64,000 bases of DNA from Diogma glabrata. Taxonomy: Eukaryota; Arthropoda; Insecta; Diptera; Cylindrotomidae. Position numbers and translations under genes: made by a program. Shown piece by piece: positions 1 to 11,437 of the stretch (the stretch's first letter is position 1; each line of letters starts with the position of its first letter). The stretch is taken from positions 285,158,492-285,222,491 of the forward strand of contig OY856186.1 of the NCBI GenBank assembly GCA_963693315.1. Direction: 5' to 3'. Under the pieces are notes generated by a model, which saw only the letters and a list, made by a program, of their open reading frames with translations, was not told the DNA's origin and did not search any database.

Positions 1-3000
1 TTCGAACGTGAACGCTTTGTTGAGGGTGAAGAACGCGAGTCTTGCTCCGCAAATTGTACCGATGAGATGTGTTTTGATAAGCAGTGTGCAGGTGATGAAG
101 GACGGCCTCTTGAATACCAGAGAGGTTGTCAGCACTGGTACTGGCGCATGAATGCTGTCCTGAAATGTGGTGAATATCACGAAGGATTTGGTATTCGGAG
201 CCATGGTTAACTCGGTGACGTCCAAACGCGACAAAATTAGGAGTGAACCCAATAGACGGATGGTAAACATTTCGCAAGGCTGACGTAATCTCGTTTAGAT
301 GGATGTCCCAGGTTTTGTGGTCAGTTTTGATATAAGACCGAATGGCGGATACGATGGAACGGTTTACCCGTTCTGACGTATTGGACTGGGGTGAATATTT
401 AGGAGTAAATATATGCTTCACTCCGAATGTTTTGAGTGAGTTAGCGAGTAGGTGGGACTCGAATTGTTTGCCATTATCATAGACCAGTGACTCAGGAACG
501 CCGAAGAGATTAAAAACGTCGTTCTCTAGAAAGGTGACTAAGCTAGCGGCTGTTGCTTGTCGAAGGGGTTTTGTCAGCACAAATCGGCTGAAGTGATCCA
601 ATGCGATAACAATGTGCGTATTACCCCACTTTGATCTTGGGTAGGGTCCTAGAAAATCAACATATATTCTCTGGAAGGGACGAAATACCTTAGTTTCCTG
701 ACCCATTGGTGGCCGCAGTGTGTCATTAGCGCACTTATTCATCCGACATGACTGACAGTTCCGTACATATTCTTTAACGTCTCGAGCTAAAGATGGCCAA
801 AAGAACATACGCCGTAGTTTATCTGTGACTTTGGCTACACCTAAGTGAGCCGAAAGAGGGGGATTATGGGCTTGACAGATGAGAGAATTTCGCATTGGAA
901 TGGGGACCATGAGTCGCCAGTGTTCTTCTTTGTCCAGGTGTTTAAACCCAATGTTAGTTTGTATGTAAATACGACCATCTACCTCTCGGACATTAGAATC
1001 TGCGTGGAGTCGTAGCGCTAGGTACTCTGGGTCCTTAAAATGTTCGGAAGAGAGATCCAAATTCATCACGGCATCCTGGGCATCTTTCACTGAACTATCA
1101 ATCTCGTCAGCATTAAGCCGGGATAAGGAGTCGGCAACGATGTTCTGATTTCCCTTGCAGTATTCAATATCAAAATCATAAGCTTGCAGCTTAAGACTCC
1201 ATCTGGCCAGTCTACCCGATAGATCTTTCAAAGACATACGCCACTTTAAACTAGAGTGATCCGTGATGATGGTAAACGGATGTCCTTCAACATAAGCTCT
1301 GAATTTCTTAACGGCGAGGACTGCTGCAAGACATTCCAGTTCAGTGACACTATAATTCTGTTGGGCCGAATTGAGCTTGTGTGACATAAATGCCAAAGGG
1401 TGTTCCGTTCCGTCGTCAGATTTTTGGAATAGCACACTGCCTATCCCGGTAGAGCTAGCATCACATTGGATATAAAAACGACGAGTAAAATCAGGGTTGA
1501 CGAGAACTGGGGCTGTAACCAACGAGTTTTTTAGTGAGTCGAAACTTTTCTGGGTATCCGTAGTCCAAAGAAATTTGCGGTCTTTCTTCAGCAACTCGGT
1601 TAGGCTGGCAGATAAGGTAGAGTAATTAGCAATAAAACGTCTGTACCAACCAGTAATGCCCAGGAAGCGTCTGACTTGTTTCACGGTTTTGGGAACAGGA
1701 AAATCGATGATGACTTTGACTTTGTTTTGGTTGACACGTAGCACGCCATGGCCAACCACATACCCCAGATACTCGATCTCGTTAAGGAGGAATTTGGATT
1801 TCTCTACATTGATGGTGAGACCTGCACCTTTAAGTCGCGCTGCTACGTCAGAGAGCAGGAGAAGGTGCTCCTCAAGGGTTGAAGAGGTTACCAGTAGGTC
1901 ATCGAGATACACAAATACTCGATCGTGAAGTTGATGGGGAATTACCTTGTGCATTAACCGGCATAAGGTTTGAGGGGCGTTGCACAAACCGAATGGCATT
2001 ACAGTAAACTGGTACAATGGTCGTCCTGGTACAGTGAAGGCAGTTTTGTCTCTAGAGGTGGAATCAAGTGGAATTTGCCAAAAGGCATCTTTCAGGTCAA
2101 TACTTGAAATGTATTGAGTCTCTCCCAACCGGCTGAGCAGGCTGTCAATAATAGGAAGCGGATACGCATCTTTTCGGGTAACCTCATTTAATTTACGGGC
2201 GTCTAGACATAGACGGGCTTTACCGTTGGCCTTCCGAACCAAGGCCATAGGAGAACTCCATGAACTGCTGCTTTCTTCGACAACACCGAGTTCCAGCATG
2301 CGGTCAAGCTCTTGATACATCTCAACCTGTACTGCGGGGGACACCGCATAATAACGTTGTTTCACTGGAGTAGCATCTCCAGTGTCTATAGCATGCGTGA
2401 CGAGAGACGTACGACCGAGACCAAGCCGCTTAGAACAAGGAAACTGATGAACCACTCCATCGAGTTGCTGTTGTTGCGATCGAGTCAATAGGTGCTGATT
2501 AGAAGCCATTGAGGGCGCCTCGATAGGGGAGACTTCGCATACAAGATGGGGTTGAATCCCAAAGTTTTTCCAAAAATCAATTCCAAGGTATAAATTTTGT
2601 TGCAAGCTGGGTGCGAGATAAATTGACATGATTCGAGACTTGCCATCGAATTCAACTAGGGTACGAACATGACCGATTATTTGCCGTTGAGATCCACATG
2701 CCGTTGAGATAAAGGTGGGAGTTCCGCATAATCTCAACCCAGTGTCTTCCAGAAACTTTAACGCACCACTTCCAAGCACCGTTATATTCGCCCCACTGTC
2801 AAGTAAGCCTCTGAAAGCTATTCCGGCAATTTGCACGTCGGCGTATGGCCTATCGTCTCCGGGGGTGAGGTTCAAAATGGATGCAGTCACCAACAATTTT
2901 TGGGTTTTTCGTTGTTTAAAATACAGTGCTTTACGCCGAGAGGATCGTGAGGAAGGGGATGTTGACGGGAGCGGGGGTTCTGTGGGAGTGGTTAACCGAG

Positions 3001-3157
3001 GGGTGGGAAGTTCCATCCCTTGGGCTGCCGACGATAGAGCTCTGGGTCGGTGTTCGCACTTGCTTCGGTTGTGGGAGGAGGGGAGCTGGAGTGGGATTTC
3101 GGGAGATGAGACGCTCCACTCATCTCCCCTCTCGCTTTTCCCGAACAGGTGGGACAG
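1..3157 (-). CDS. pol: Pol polyprotein (protease, RT, RNase H, integrase), C-terminus off window
   Basis: One frame stays open from just below a stop at 3158-3160 to the window edge, over 1,050 codons. In order: an aspartic protease with D-S-G-A at 2789-2800; reverse transcriptase from about 2430 with the Y-L-D-D catalytic box at 1898-1909; RNase H at about 1560-1150 (ITDHSS around 1260); an integrase HHCC zinc-binding region at about 890-730; and a DDE core with D near 655, D near 480 and E near 385. The frame has no internal ATG-led start and is -1 relative to the nucleocapsid frame, so it is expected to be made as a Gag-Pol fusion by frameshifting at 3136-3142. Protein order (integrase after RNase H) fits Ty3/gypsy and not Ty1/copia. 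The intact frame suggests a fairly young insertion despite the broken gag. Confidence 0.9.
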   Translation of the reverse strand, partial: MSHLFGKSERGDEWSVSSPEIPLQLPSSHNRSKCEHRPRALSSAAQGMELPTPRLTTPTEPPLPSTSPSSRSSRRKALYFKQRKTQKLLVTASILNLTPGDDRPYADVQIAGIAFRGLLDSGANITVLGSGALKFLEDTGLRLCGTPTFISTACGSQRQIIGHVRTLVEFDGKSRIMSIYLAPSLQQNLYLGIDFWKNFGIQPHLVCEVSPIEAPSMASNQHLLTRSQQQQLDGVVHQFPCSKRLGLGRTSLVTHAIDTGDATPVKQRYYAVSPAVQVEMYQELDRMLELGVVEESSSSWSSPMALVRKANGKARLCLDARKLNEVTRKDAYPLPIIDSLLSRLGETQYISSIDLKDAFWQIPLDSTSRDKTAFTVPGRPLYQFTVMPFGLCNAPQTLCRLMHKVIPHQLHDRVFVYLDDLLVTSSTLEEHLLLLSDVAARLKGAGLTINVEKSKFLLNEIEYLGYVVGHGVLRVNQNKVKVIIDFPVPKTVKQVRRFLGITGWYRRFIANYSTLSASLTELLKKDRKFLWTTDTQKSFDSLKNSLVTAPVLVNPDFTRRFYIQCDASSTGIGSVLFQKSDDGTEHPLAFMSHKLNSAQQNYSVTELECLAAVLAVKKFRAYVEGHPFTIITDHSSLKWRMSLKDLSGRLARWSLKLQAYDFDIEYCKGNQNIVADSLSRLNADEIDSSVKDAQDAVMNLDLSSEHFKDPEYLALRLHADSNVREVDGRIYIQTNIGFKHLDKEEHWRLMVPIPMRNSLICQAHNPPLSAHLGVAKVTDKLRRMFFWPSLARDVKEYVRNCQSCRMNKCANDTLRPPMGQETKVFRPFQRIYVDFLGPYPRSKWGNTHIVIALDHFSRFVLTKPLRQATAASLVTFLENDVFNLFGVPESLVYDNGKQFESHLLANSLKTFGVKHIFTPKYSPQSNTSERVNRSIVSAIRSYIKTDHKTWDIHLNEITSALRNVYHPSIGFTPNFVAFGRHRVNHGSEYQILRDIHHISGQHSCASTSADNLSGIQEAVLHHLHTAYQNTSHRYNLRSKTRVLHPQQSVHVR

Positions 3158-4714
3158 TTAGGCTTCGCGACTTCTGGTTTTCCACAACCAAAACAGAACA
3201 TACCTTGCCGTGTTTGCGGACAATTATAAAACATGTGGCCACCAGCTTGACAATTCCAACATTTGTATTCGTTGAAATTTTTGAAAATTCTTCTCCGGCT
3301 AGTTCGGCTTGTAGTCCTGGCCGCATGTTACGTTTTACAATGTTCATCAGTTCGCCATCTTGAAGGGCAACCTTAAGTGCTAGCGACATGCTTAGGAGAT
3401 CATTATAGAATTCCAAAAATCCTTCGCGAGGTTTTTGTTTTCGGTTTTCAAGAGAATGTTTTATATCCGTATCAGTGCGACGATCTTGAAATCGATCAAT
3501 CAAGGCCTGCCGGAGCTGGTCCCAGGATTGACAACGGGAACGCTCCAAGTACACCCAGTAAAAGTCCTTGGCGGTGCCATTTAATAGGAAACCACAATTA
3601 TCAACTAGTTGATCCAGTGGAATCCTATGAGAATACGCTAAGTGTTCAACCTGGAAGATGAACCTTTCAACGGCCATTCCTGAGGTGGATCCATTGAATG
3701 AAATGTTCCACTTATGAACAGGGATCTTATTGACAGAGCGATATCCAGCAGGACCCGACCAGGATTTGACTGGGTGAGGGTTGGCTACCGTTTGGGTTTT
3801 TGGATGATAATTTAAATCATTGTCGGAACAAGGCCGGTTAGAATCTAACCTAGAAGGCAATGATGTTCGATCATTGTACCTGCTTTGAGCGGTGACACCT
3901 TTGTCAATCACTTGGATCAGGTGATCATCGAGTTGTCGAAGGCGCTCGTATATGTGAGGGGATGATGGATTTTCACCCTCTTTCTTACGACGACTCACTT
4001 CAAGTCTAAGTTGCTCCAATTCTTCCTGCAATGGTATCAAATTTGGTGGAGTTGTTGCATTGGGGGAATCAGAATGCTGAATTCGGGAGATCTCGTCCTG
4101 GGGTGCTTCGTGTGATGAGGGCCCGGGTTGTGGAGTAGATTGTTCTACGCTAGGACCAATATTGGGCAACACAGGGGAGTTTTCCCTCTCGGGGACTGGT
4201 AGCTCGATTTTTTGCACATCTGTTACTAACTCATCCAAAGTCTTCCACCCGTTGCGAAGTTCTATGGCAGCTAACTGTAGTTTCCGACAGGCGTCTAACG
4301 GTTGTTCAACCAGAGTCGCGACCACGGCACAACTGCTGATACGTTCCAAACGTTTCAACAAGTGTGTAAGCCTTGATTCTACAATCTCCAAAACTTGGGC
4401 ACGGTCGTCATCTTTAGGCTCAATTTTTCTAACAGGTCCGTCCGGATACTCCTAAGTTTGGACACACAAAGCTCAACTTCCCGTTTAGGGTTCTTACGCG
4501 CATTTTCGTGAGCTTCTTTGGGCTCCTCTGCCGGATCTTTGGCCTCTTGTGCAAGTCGTTCCTGCAACAACGGGATTTGGACTGAAATCAACCCGCGAAT
4601 GTAACGAAGGTCGCATTCCACCTTGAACTCGTCCCGTTCCAAGAGACGCGGATCCATGTATGTGAAGTTAGCCCGTTTTTCATCCCGTAAAAATGCGATG
4701 GCAACACTAAACAT
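2992..4714 (-). pseudogene. gag: Gag (capsid and nucleocapsid), frameshifted twice
   Basis: Gag is spread over three minus-strand frames. The first covers 4714-4379, the second 4391-3120 (capsid-like, with charged coiled-coil-like N-terminus), and the third runs from about 3290 to the stop at 2992. The third contains a canonical CCHC zinc knuckle (C-X2-C-X4-H-X4-C) at about 3265-3220, followed by a second Cys-rich segment (C-X2-C ... C-P-T-C). Shifts are needed near 4410, beside an A5 run, and near 3285, also beside an A5 run. Both look like single-base indels rather than designed frameshifts. The last frame overlaps pol by about 165 nt. The chosen start at 4714 is the first upstream ATG in frame. 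Confidence 0.8.
3136..3142 (-). promoter_or_regulatory. -1 ribosomal frameshift slippery site at gag-pol
   Basis: On the minus strand the nucleocapsid frame reads ..tcG GGA AAA gcg.., a canonical X-XXY-YYZ heptamer (GGGAAAA). A -1 slip here enters exactly the open pol frame, whose nearest upstream stop is only about 16 nt before the site. The short distance between that stop and the heptamer, and the correct direction of slip, make this the likely Gag-Pol recoding site. I did not fold the downstream GC-rich sequence for a stimulatory structure. Confidence 0.7.
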
Positions 4715-4862
4715 TTATGTCGTGACACTTTCTACTGTCATACAAAAATATCAACTCTCAGCCTAGAAAATTGACTGTCACGCTAGTTTTTTGTAAAATT
4801 TTGTAAAATTTTGTTTTTTGTAAAAGCCCAACTAGAATTCGTGTAGAATTCTACGCAAATTT
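4715..4862. other. Remnant between gag and the tandem array
   Basis: This 148-bp stretch should be the untranslated leader of the gypsy element. It contains a short duplicated TTTTGTAAAAT-type motif, but no recognisable LTR end (TG..CA) or tRNA primer-binding site. Confidence 0.4.
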
Positions 4863-7800
4863 CTTTATGTTTTAATAAACCAATTACGTCGAAGTTTTGT
4901 AAATATTATACACATAATCAATTACAACAGCCAACGTTCATTTATAAAAAATTTAATTTTGTTTCAGTATATGCTACTCTCAGCCCGTAATTTGTTCTTT
5001 CACGATATTACTATCTTAATGGAAAATGAGATAGACGCTTGTAAGCTGAAAACGGTTCCTTGCCCGGAAATTATGATTAATGATCTTAATTGGAAAAGGT
5101 TCAATGAACATTATGTGATTTTTCCAGAATTTTTGTATGTGTAGTTACTTGGATAAAATTTTGAGAACTTTGGGCAAAATAATAAGTTTTCGTATTTTTC
5201 GTACTAATTTAATTTTTGATACATTTTTTTATGTTTTAATAAACCAATTATGTCGAAACTTTGTAAATATTACACACAAAATCAATTAAAACAGCCAACG
5301 TTCAGTTTTACAAAATTTAATTTTGTTTCAGTATATGCTACTCTCAGCCCGTAATTTGTTCTTTCACGATATTACTATCTTAATGGAAAATGAGATAGAC
5401 GCTTGTAAGCTGAAAACGGGTCCTTGCCCGGAAATTATGATTAATGATCTTAATTGGAAAAGGTTCAATGAGCATTATGTGATTTTTCCAGAATTTTTGT
5501 ATGTGTAGTTACCTGGATAAAATTTTGAGAACTTTGGGCAAAATAATAAGTTTTCGTATTTTTCGTACTAATTTAATTTTTGATACATTTTTTTATGTTT
5601 TAATAAACCAATTATGTCGAAACTTTGTAAATATTACACACAAAATCAATTAAAACAGCCAACGTTCAGTTTTACAAAATTTAATTTTGTTTCAGTATAT
5701 GCTACTCTCAGCCCGTAATTTGTTCTTTCACGATATTACTATCTTAATGAAAAATGAGATAGACGCTTGTTAGCTGAAAACGGTTCCTTGCCAGGAAATT
5801 ATGATTAATGATCTTAATTGGAAAAGGTTCAATGAACATTATGTGATTTTTCCAGAATTTTTGTATGTGTAATTACCTGGATAAAATTTTAAGAACTTTG
5901 GGAAAAATAATAAGTTTTCGTATTTTTCGTACTAATTTAATTTTTGATAAATTTTTTTATGTTTTAATAAACCAATTACGTCGAAATTTTGTAAATATTA
6001 CACACATAATCAATTACAACAGCCAACGTTCATTTATACAAAATTTAATTTTGTTTCAGTATATGCTACTCTCAGCCCGTAATTTGTTCTTTCACGATAT
6101 TACTATCTTAATGGAAAATGAGATAGACGCTTGTAAGCTGAAAACGGTTCATTGCTCGGAAATTATGATTAATGATCTTAATTGGAAAAGGTTCAATGAA
6201 CATTATGTGATTTTTCCAGAATTTTTGTATGTGTAGTTACCTGGATAAAATTTTGAGAACTTTGGGCAAAATAATAAGTTTTCGTATTTTTCGTACTAAT
6301 TTAATTTTTGATACATTTTTTTATGTTTTAATAAACCAATTATGTCGAAACTTTGTAAATATTACACACAAAATCAATTAAAACAGCCAACGTTCAGTTT
6401 TACAAAATTTAATTTTGTTTCAGTATATGCTACTCTCAGCCCGTAATTTTTTCTTTCACGATATTACTATCTTAATGGAAAATGAGATAGACGCTTGTAA
6501 GCTGAAAACGGTTCCTTGCCCGGAAATTATGATTAATGATCTTAATTGGAAAAGGTTCAATGAACATTATGTGATTTTTCCAGAATTTTTGTATGTGTAG
6601 TTACCTGGATAAAATTTTGAGAACTTTGGGCAAAATAATAAGTTTTCGTATTTTTCGTACTAATTTAATTTTTGATACATTTTTTTATGTTTTAATAAAC
6701 CAATTATGTCGAAACTTTGTAAATATTACACACAAAATCAATTAAAACAGCCAACGTTCAGTTTTACAAAATTTAATTTTGTTTCAGTATATGCTACTCT
6801 CAGCCCGTAATTTGTTCTTTCATGATATTACTATCTTAATGGAAAATGAGATAGGCGCTTGTAAGGTGAAAACGGTTCCTTGCCCGGAAATTATGATTAA
6901 TGATCTTAATTGGAAAAGGTTCAATGAACATTATGTGATTTTCCCAGAATTTTTGTATGTGTAGTTACCTGGATAAAATTTTGAGAACTTTGGGCAAAAT
7001 AATAAGTTTTCGTATTTTTCGTACTAATTTAATTTTTGATACATTTTTTTATGTTTTAATAAACCAATTATGTCGAAACTTTGTAAATATTACACACAAA
7101 ATCAATTAAAACAGCCAACGTTCAGTTTTACAAAATTTAATTTTGTTTCAGTATATGCTACTCTCAGCCCGTAATTTGTTCTTTCACGATATTACTATCT
7201 TAATGGGAAATGAGATAGACGCTTGTAAGGTGAAAGCGGTTCCTTGCCCGGAAACTATGATTAATGCTCGTAATTGGAAAAAGGTTCAATGAACATTATG
7301 TGATTTTTCCAGAATTTTTGTATGTGTAGTTACCTGGATAAAATTTTGAGAACTTTGGGAAAAATAATAAGTTTTCGTATTTTTCGTACTAATTTAATTT
7401 TTGATAAATTTTTTTATGTATTAATAAATAAATTACGTCGAAATTTTGTAAATATTACACACATAAATTATTACAACAGCCAACGTTCATTTATACAAAA
7501 TTTAATTTTGTTTCAGTATATGCTACTCTCAGCCCGTAATTTGTTCATTCACGACATTACTATCTTAATGGGAAATGAGATAGACGCTTGCAAGGTGAAA
7601 GCGGTTCCTTGCCCGGAAACTATGATTAATGCTCGTAATTGGAAAAGGTTCAATGAACATTATGTGATTTTTCCAGAATTTTTGTATGTGTAGTTACCTG
7701 GATAAAATTTTGAGAACTTTGGGAAAAATAATAAGTTTTCGTATTTTTCGTACCAATTTAATTTTTGATAAATTTTTTTATGTTTTAATAAATAAATTAC

Positions 7801-10347
7801 GTCGAAATTTTGTAAATATTACACACATAATCAATTACAACAGCCAACGTTCATTTATACAAAATTTAATTTTGTTTCAGTATATGCTTCTCTCAGCCCG
7901 TAATTTGTTCTTTCACGACATTACTATCTTAATAGGAAATGAGATAGACGCTTGTAAGGTGAAAACGGTTCCTTGCCCGGAAACTATGATTAATGCTCGT
8001 AATTGGAAAAGGTTCAATAAACATTATGTGATTTTTCCAGAATTTTTGTATGTGTAGTTACCTGGATAAAATTTTAAGAACTTTGGGAAAAATAATAAGT
8101 TTTCGTATTTTTCGTACTAATTTAATTTTTGATAAATTTTTTTATGTTTTAATAAACCAATTATGTCGAAATTTTGTAAATATTACACACATAATCAATT
8201 ACAACAGTCAACGTTCATTTTTACAAAATTTAATTTTGTTTCAGTATATGCTACTCTCAGCCCGTAATTTGTTCTTTCACGATATTACTATCTTAATGGG
8301 AAATGAGATAGACGCTTGTAAGGTGAAAACGGTTCCTTGCCCGGAAATTATGATTAATGATCTTAATTGGAAAAGGTTCAATGAACATTATGTGATTTTT
8401 CCAGAATTTTTGTATGTGTAGTTACCTGGATAAAATTTTGAGAACTTTGGGCAAAATAATAAGTTTTCGTATTTTTCGTACTAATTTAATTTTTGATACA
8501 TTTTTTTATGTTTTAATAAACCAATTATGTCGAAATTTTGTAAATATTACACACATAATCAATTACAACAGTCAACGTTCAGTTTTACAAAATTTAATTT
8601 TGTTTCAGTATATGCTACTCTCAGCCCGTAATTTGTTCTTTCACGATATTACTATCTTAATGGAAAATGATATAGACGCTTGTAAGCTGAAAACGGTTCC
8701 TTGCCCGGAAATTATGATTAATGATCTTAATTGGAAAAGGTTCAATGAACATTATGTGATTTTTCCAGAATTTTTGTATGTGTAGTTACCTGGATAAAAT
8801 TTTGAGAACTTTGGGCAAAATAATAAGTTTTCGTATTTTTCGTACTAATTTAATTTTTGATACATTTTTTTATGTTTTAATAAACCAATTATGTCGAAAC
8901 TTTGTAAATATTACAAACAAAATCAATTAAAACAGCCAACGTTCAGTTTTACAAAATTTAATTTTGTTTCAGTATATGCTACTCTCAGCCCGTAATTTGT
9001 TCTTTCACGATATTACTATCTTAATGGAAAATGAGATAGACGCTTGTAAGCTGAAAGCGGTTCCTTGCCTGAAAATTATGATTAATGCTTGTAGTTGGAA
9101 AAGGTTCAATGAACATTATGTGATTTTTCCAGAATTTTTGTATGTGTAGTTACCTGGATAAAATTTTGAGAACTTTGGGCAAAATAATAAGTTTTCGTAT
9201 TTTTCGTACTAATTTAATTTTTGATACATTTTTTTATGTTTTAATAAACCAATTATGTCGAAACTTTGTAAATATTACACACAAAATCAATTAAAACAGC
9301 CAACGTTCAGTTTTACAAAATTTAATTTTGTTTCAGTATATGCTACTCTCAGCCCGTAATTTGTTCTTTCACGATATTACTATCTTAATAGAAAATGAGA
9401 TAGACGCTTGTTAGCTGAAAACGGTTCCTTGCCCGGAAATTATGATTAATGCTCGTGATTGGAAAATGTTCAATGAACATTATGTGATTTTTCCAGAATT
9501 TTTGTATGTGTAGTTACCTGGATAAAATTTTGAGAACTTTGGGCAAAATAATAAGTTTTCGTATTTTTCGTACTAATTTAATTTTTGATAAATTTTTTTA
9601 TGTTTTAATAAACCAATTTCGTCGAAATTTTGTAAATATTACACACATAAATTATTACAACAGCCATCGTGCATTTATACAAAATTTAATTTTGTTTCAG
9701 TATATGCTACTCTCAGCCCGTAATTTGTTCTTTCACGATATTACTATCTTAATGGGAAATGAGATAGACGCTTGTAAGGTGAAAGCTGTTCCTTGCCCGG
9801 AAACTATGATTAATGGTTGTAATTGGAAAAAGTTCAATGAACATTATGTGATTTTTCCAGAATTTTTGTATGTGTAGTTACCTGGATAAAATTTTGAGAA
9901 CTTTGGGAAAAATAATAAGTTTTCGTATTTTTCGTACCAATTTAATTTTTGATAAATTTTTTTATGTTTTAATAAATAAATTACGTCGAAATTTTGTAAA
10001 TATTACACACATAATCAATTACACATAGCCAACGTTCATTTTTACAAAATTTAATTTTGTTTCAGTATATGCTACTGTCAGCCCGTAATTTGTTCTTTCA
10101 CGATATTACTATCTTAATGTGAAATGAGATAGACGCTTGTAAGGTGAAAGCGGTTCCTTGCCCGGAAACTATGATTAATGCTCGTAATTGGAAAAGGTTC
10201 AATGAACATTATATGATTTTTCCAGAATTTTTGTATGTGTAGTTACCTGGATAAAAATTTGAGAACTTTGGAAAAAATAATAAGTTTTCGTATTTTTCGT
10301 ACTAATTTAATTTTTGATAAATTTTTTTATGTTTTAATAAACCAATT
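4863..10347 (+). repeat. Left array, about 15 copies of a 364-bp unit
   Basis: Units repeat every 364 bp (phase points at 4959, 5323, 5687, 6051, 6415, 6779 and so on) and are very similar. Conserved landmarks in each unit are an AATAAA hexamer, a 17-bp palindrome ACAAAATTTAATTTTGT, a splice-acceptor-like TTTTGTTTCAG, and an open frame of 123 codons (or about 60 in units with an upstream stop). Each frame ends at TTTTTGTATGTGTAG, and that ATG starts the next unit's frame. Because 364 is not a multiple of three, successive frames are out of phase. Several units carry stops (for example at 5770 and 9413). The inner end breaks off after AATAAACCAATT at 10347. Confidence 0.95.
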
Positions 10348-11437
10348 TAATAAACCAACAAAGTAACTTTTTGAGATATGAGCTTTGAAGTAAACCAAGG
10401 TTTTACGCGCCGCCTAGCCTTAAAGATAAAAGTTATTAATTTTAAACTTACTTATTTCAATTATTCAATTATTTTCCTTTTTACTTGCAAAAATATACTT
10501 AAGTCGGATGAAATTTGTGGCACCTATTCACAAAACATTGACACCATTACCAAAACTACGTGAAAAAGCCTCAAAAATTCAACCGCGCATAACTCCGATT
10601 CAGAGTACACAAAAAATAAAAGCAGAAATAACTTTTTTCCTTTCGTCAATACCAACAAAATTTCAAAATTTCAGATTTTTAAAAAATAGTTGTTTTTTTT
10701 CGATGTACGTTTTCAAAATAATAGCCCTACTGTTTAAAGTTACGCAATACAATCTTCACAATATTGTCCAAATTAATTTTTGTGTTTGAGAATAGGGCCC
10801 AAGTAGTATGTTGAAAAATTGTTTTTGTTTTTCATCTATACATCACAAAAAAATCATTCCTCTTTATCGCTTTTCTATCAACACTAAACGCATACCTTCG
10901 TATATTTAAACTACATACACATGACATAAATTGAATTTTATATTATTGACATGGATTATATGTAATATATATTATCTTGTCCGTTGTATTTGCATTTTTG
11001 CCACACTTAAGAAACATGTATATGTGTGAACTTTTATGAACTAAATTGATTTTATGTGGATTGTTGGATATGTATTGATAATTTAAAAAGGAAAGAATTT
11101 TTGTATGTGCTTATGCGTTTTGTCTGATCTAGGAATAAAAATAAAAATAAATTTGTATCAGCGGTTTATTTTTATACAATTTTAAACTTTCAAAGGTTAA
11201 TACGTGTATATTTTCTGTGGTTTAGCGTTTTATTGTTCTTAAGAATACTGAGTTAGTAAAACAGTTTTTTTCAAAACTCAAACTTAGATTTTTACGATTT
11301 TATATTTACTATTTGCTTTTTACGTGAAATTGAATTTAATTTGGCCTACAATAATTCTGTATTAACTAATTTTTACTGTCCTTTTGTTACTTTAATTACA
11401 ACAGATCGTAATTTATACATTGATCGAATTAAAAACC
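10348..11437 (+). other. Unique spacer and probable 5' region of the transposase gene
   Basis: AT-rich DNA without a convincing coding frame. Just before the transposase start it contains a pyrimidine-rich tract followed by AATTACAACAG ending at 11405, which reads as a plausible 3' splice site 32 bp before the ATG at 11438. If used, the gene has a 5' exon upstream, possibly within the array. No promoter element was identified. Confidence 0.4.

Larger units (their letters stand above)
1..4862 (-). mobile_element. Ty3/gypsy LTR retrotransposon, partial
   Basis: The minus strand carries gag, protease, reverse transcriptase, RNase H and integrase in the order of Ty3/gypsy elements. The 3' part, including any env gene and 3' LTR, lies beyond the window start. 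No LTR or convincing primer-binding site is seen between the gag start (4714) and the tandem array that begins near 4863, so the 5' LTR seems deleted or displaced by the array. Pol is open but gag carries two frameshifts, so this copy is probably not autonomous. Superfamily assignment is firm; I do not assign a clade. Confidence 0.9.

Noticed and set aside
2715..3363. Plus-strand frames over 145 codons across the gag-pol junction
   Set aside because: They are antisense shadows of the nucleocapsid/protease region, which carries clear domain motifs on the minus strand.
4863..10347. Chain of 123-codon frames in the array as a family of real protein genes
   Set aside because: Frames overlap by the ATGTGTAG junction, change phase each unit because 364 is not a multiple of three, and several contain stops. 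They are a by-product of the repeat unless transcription is shown.
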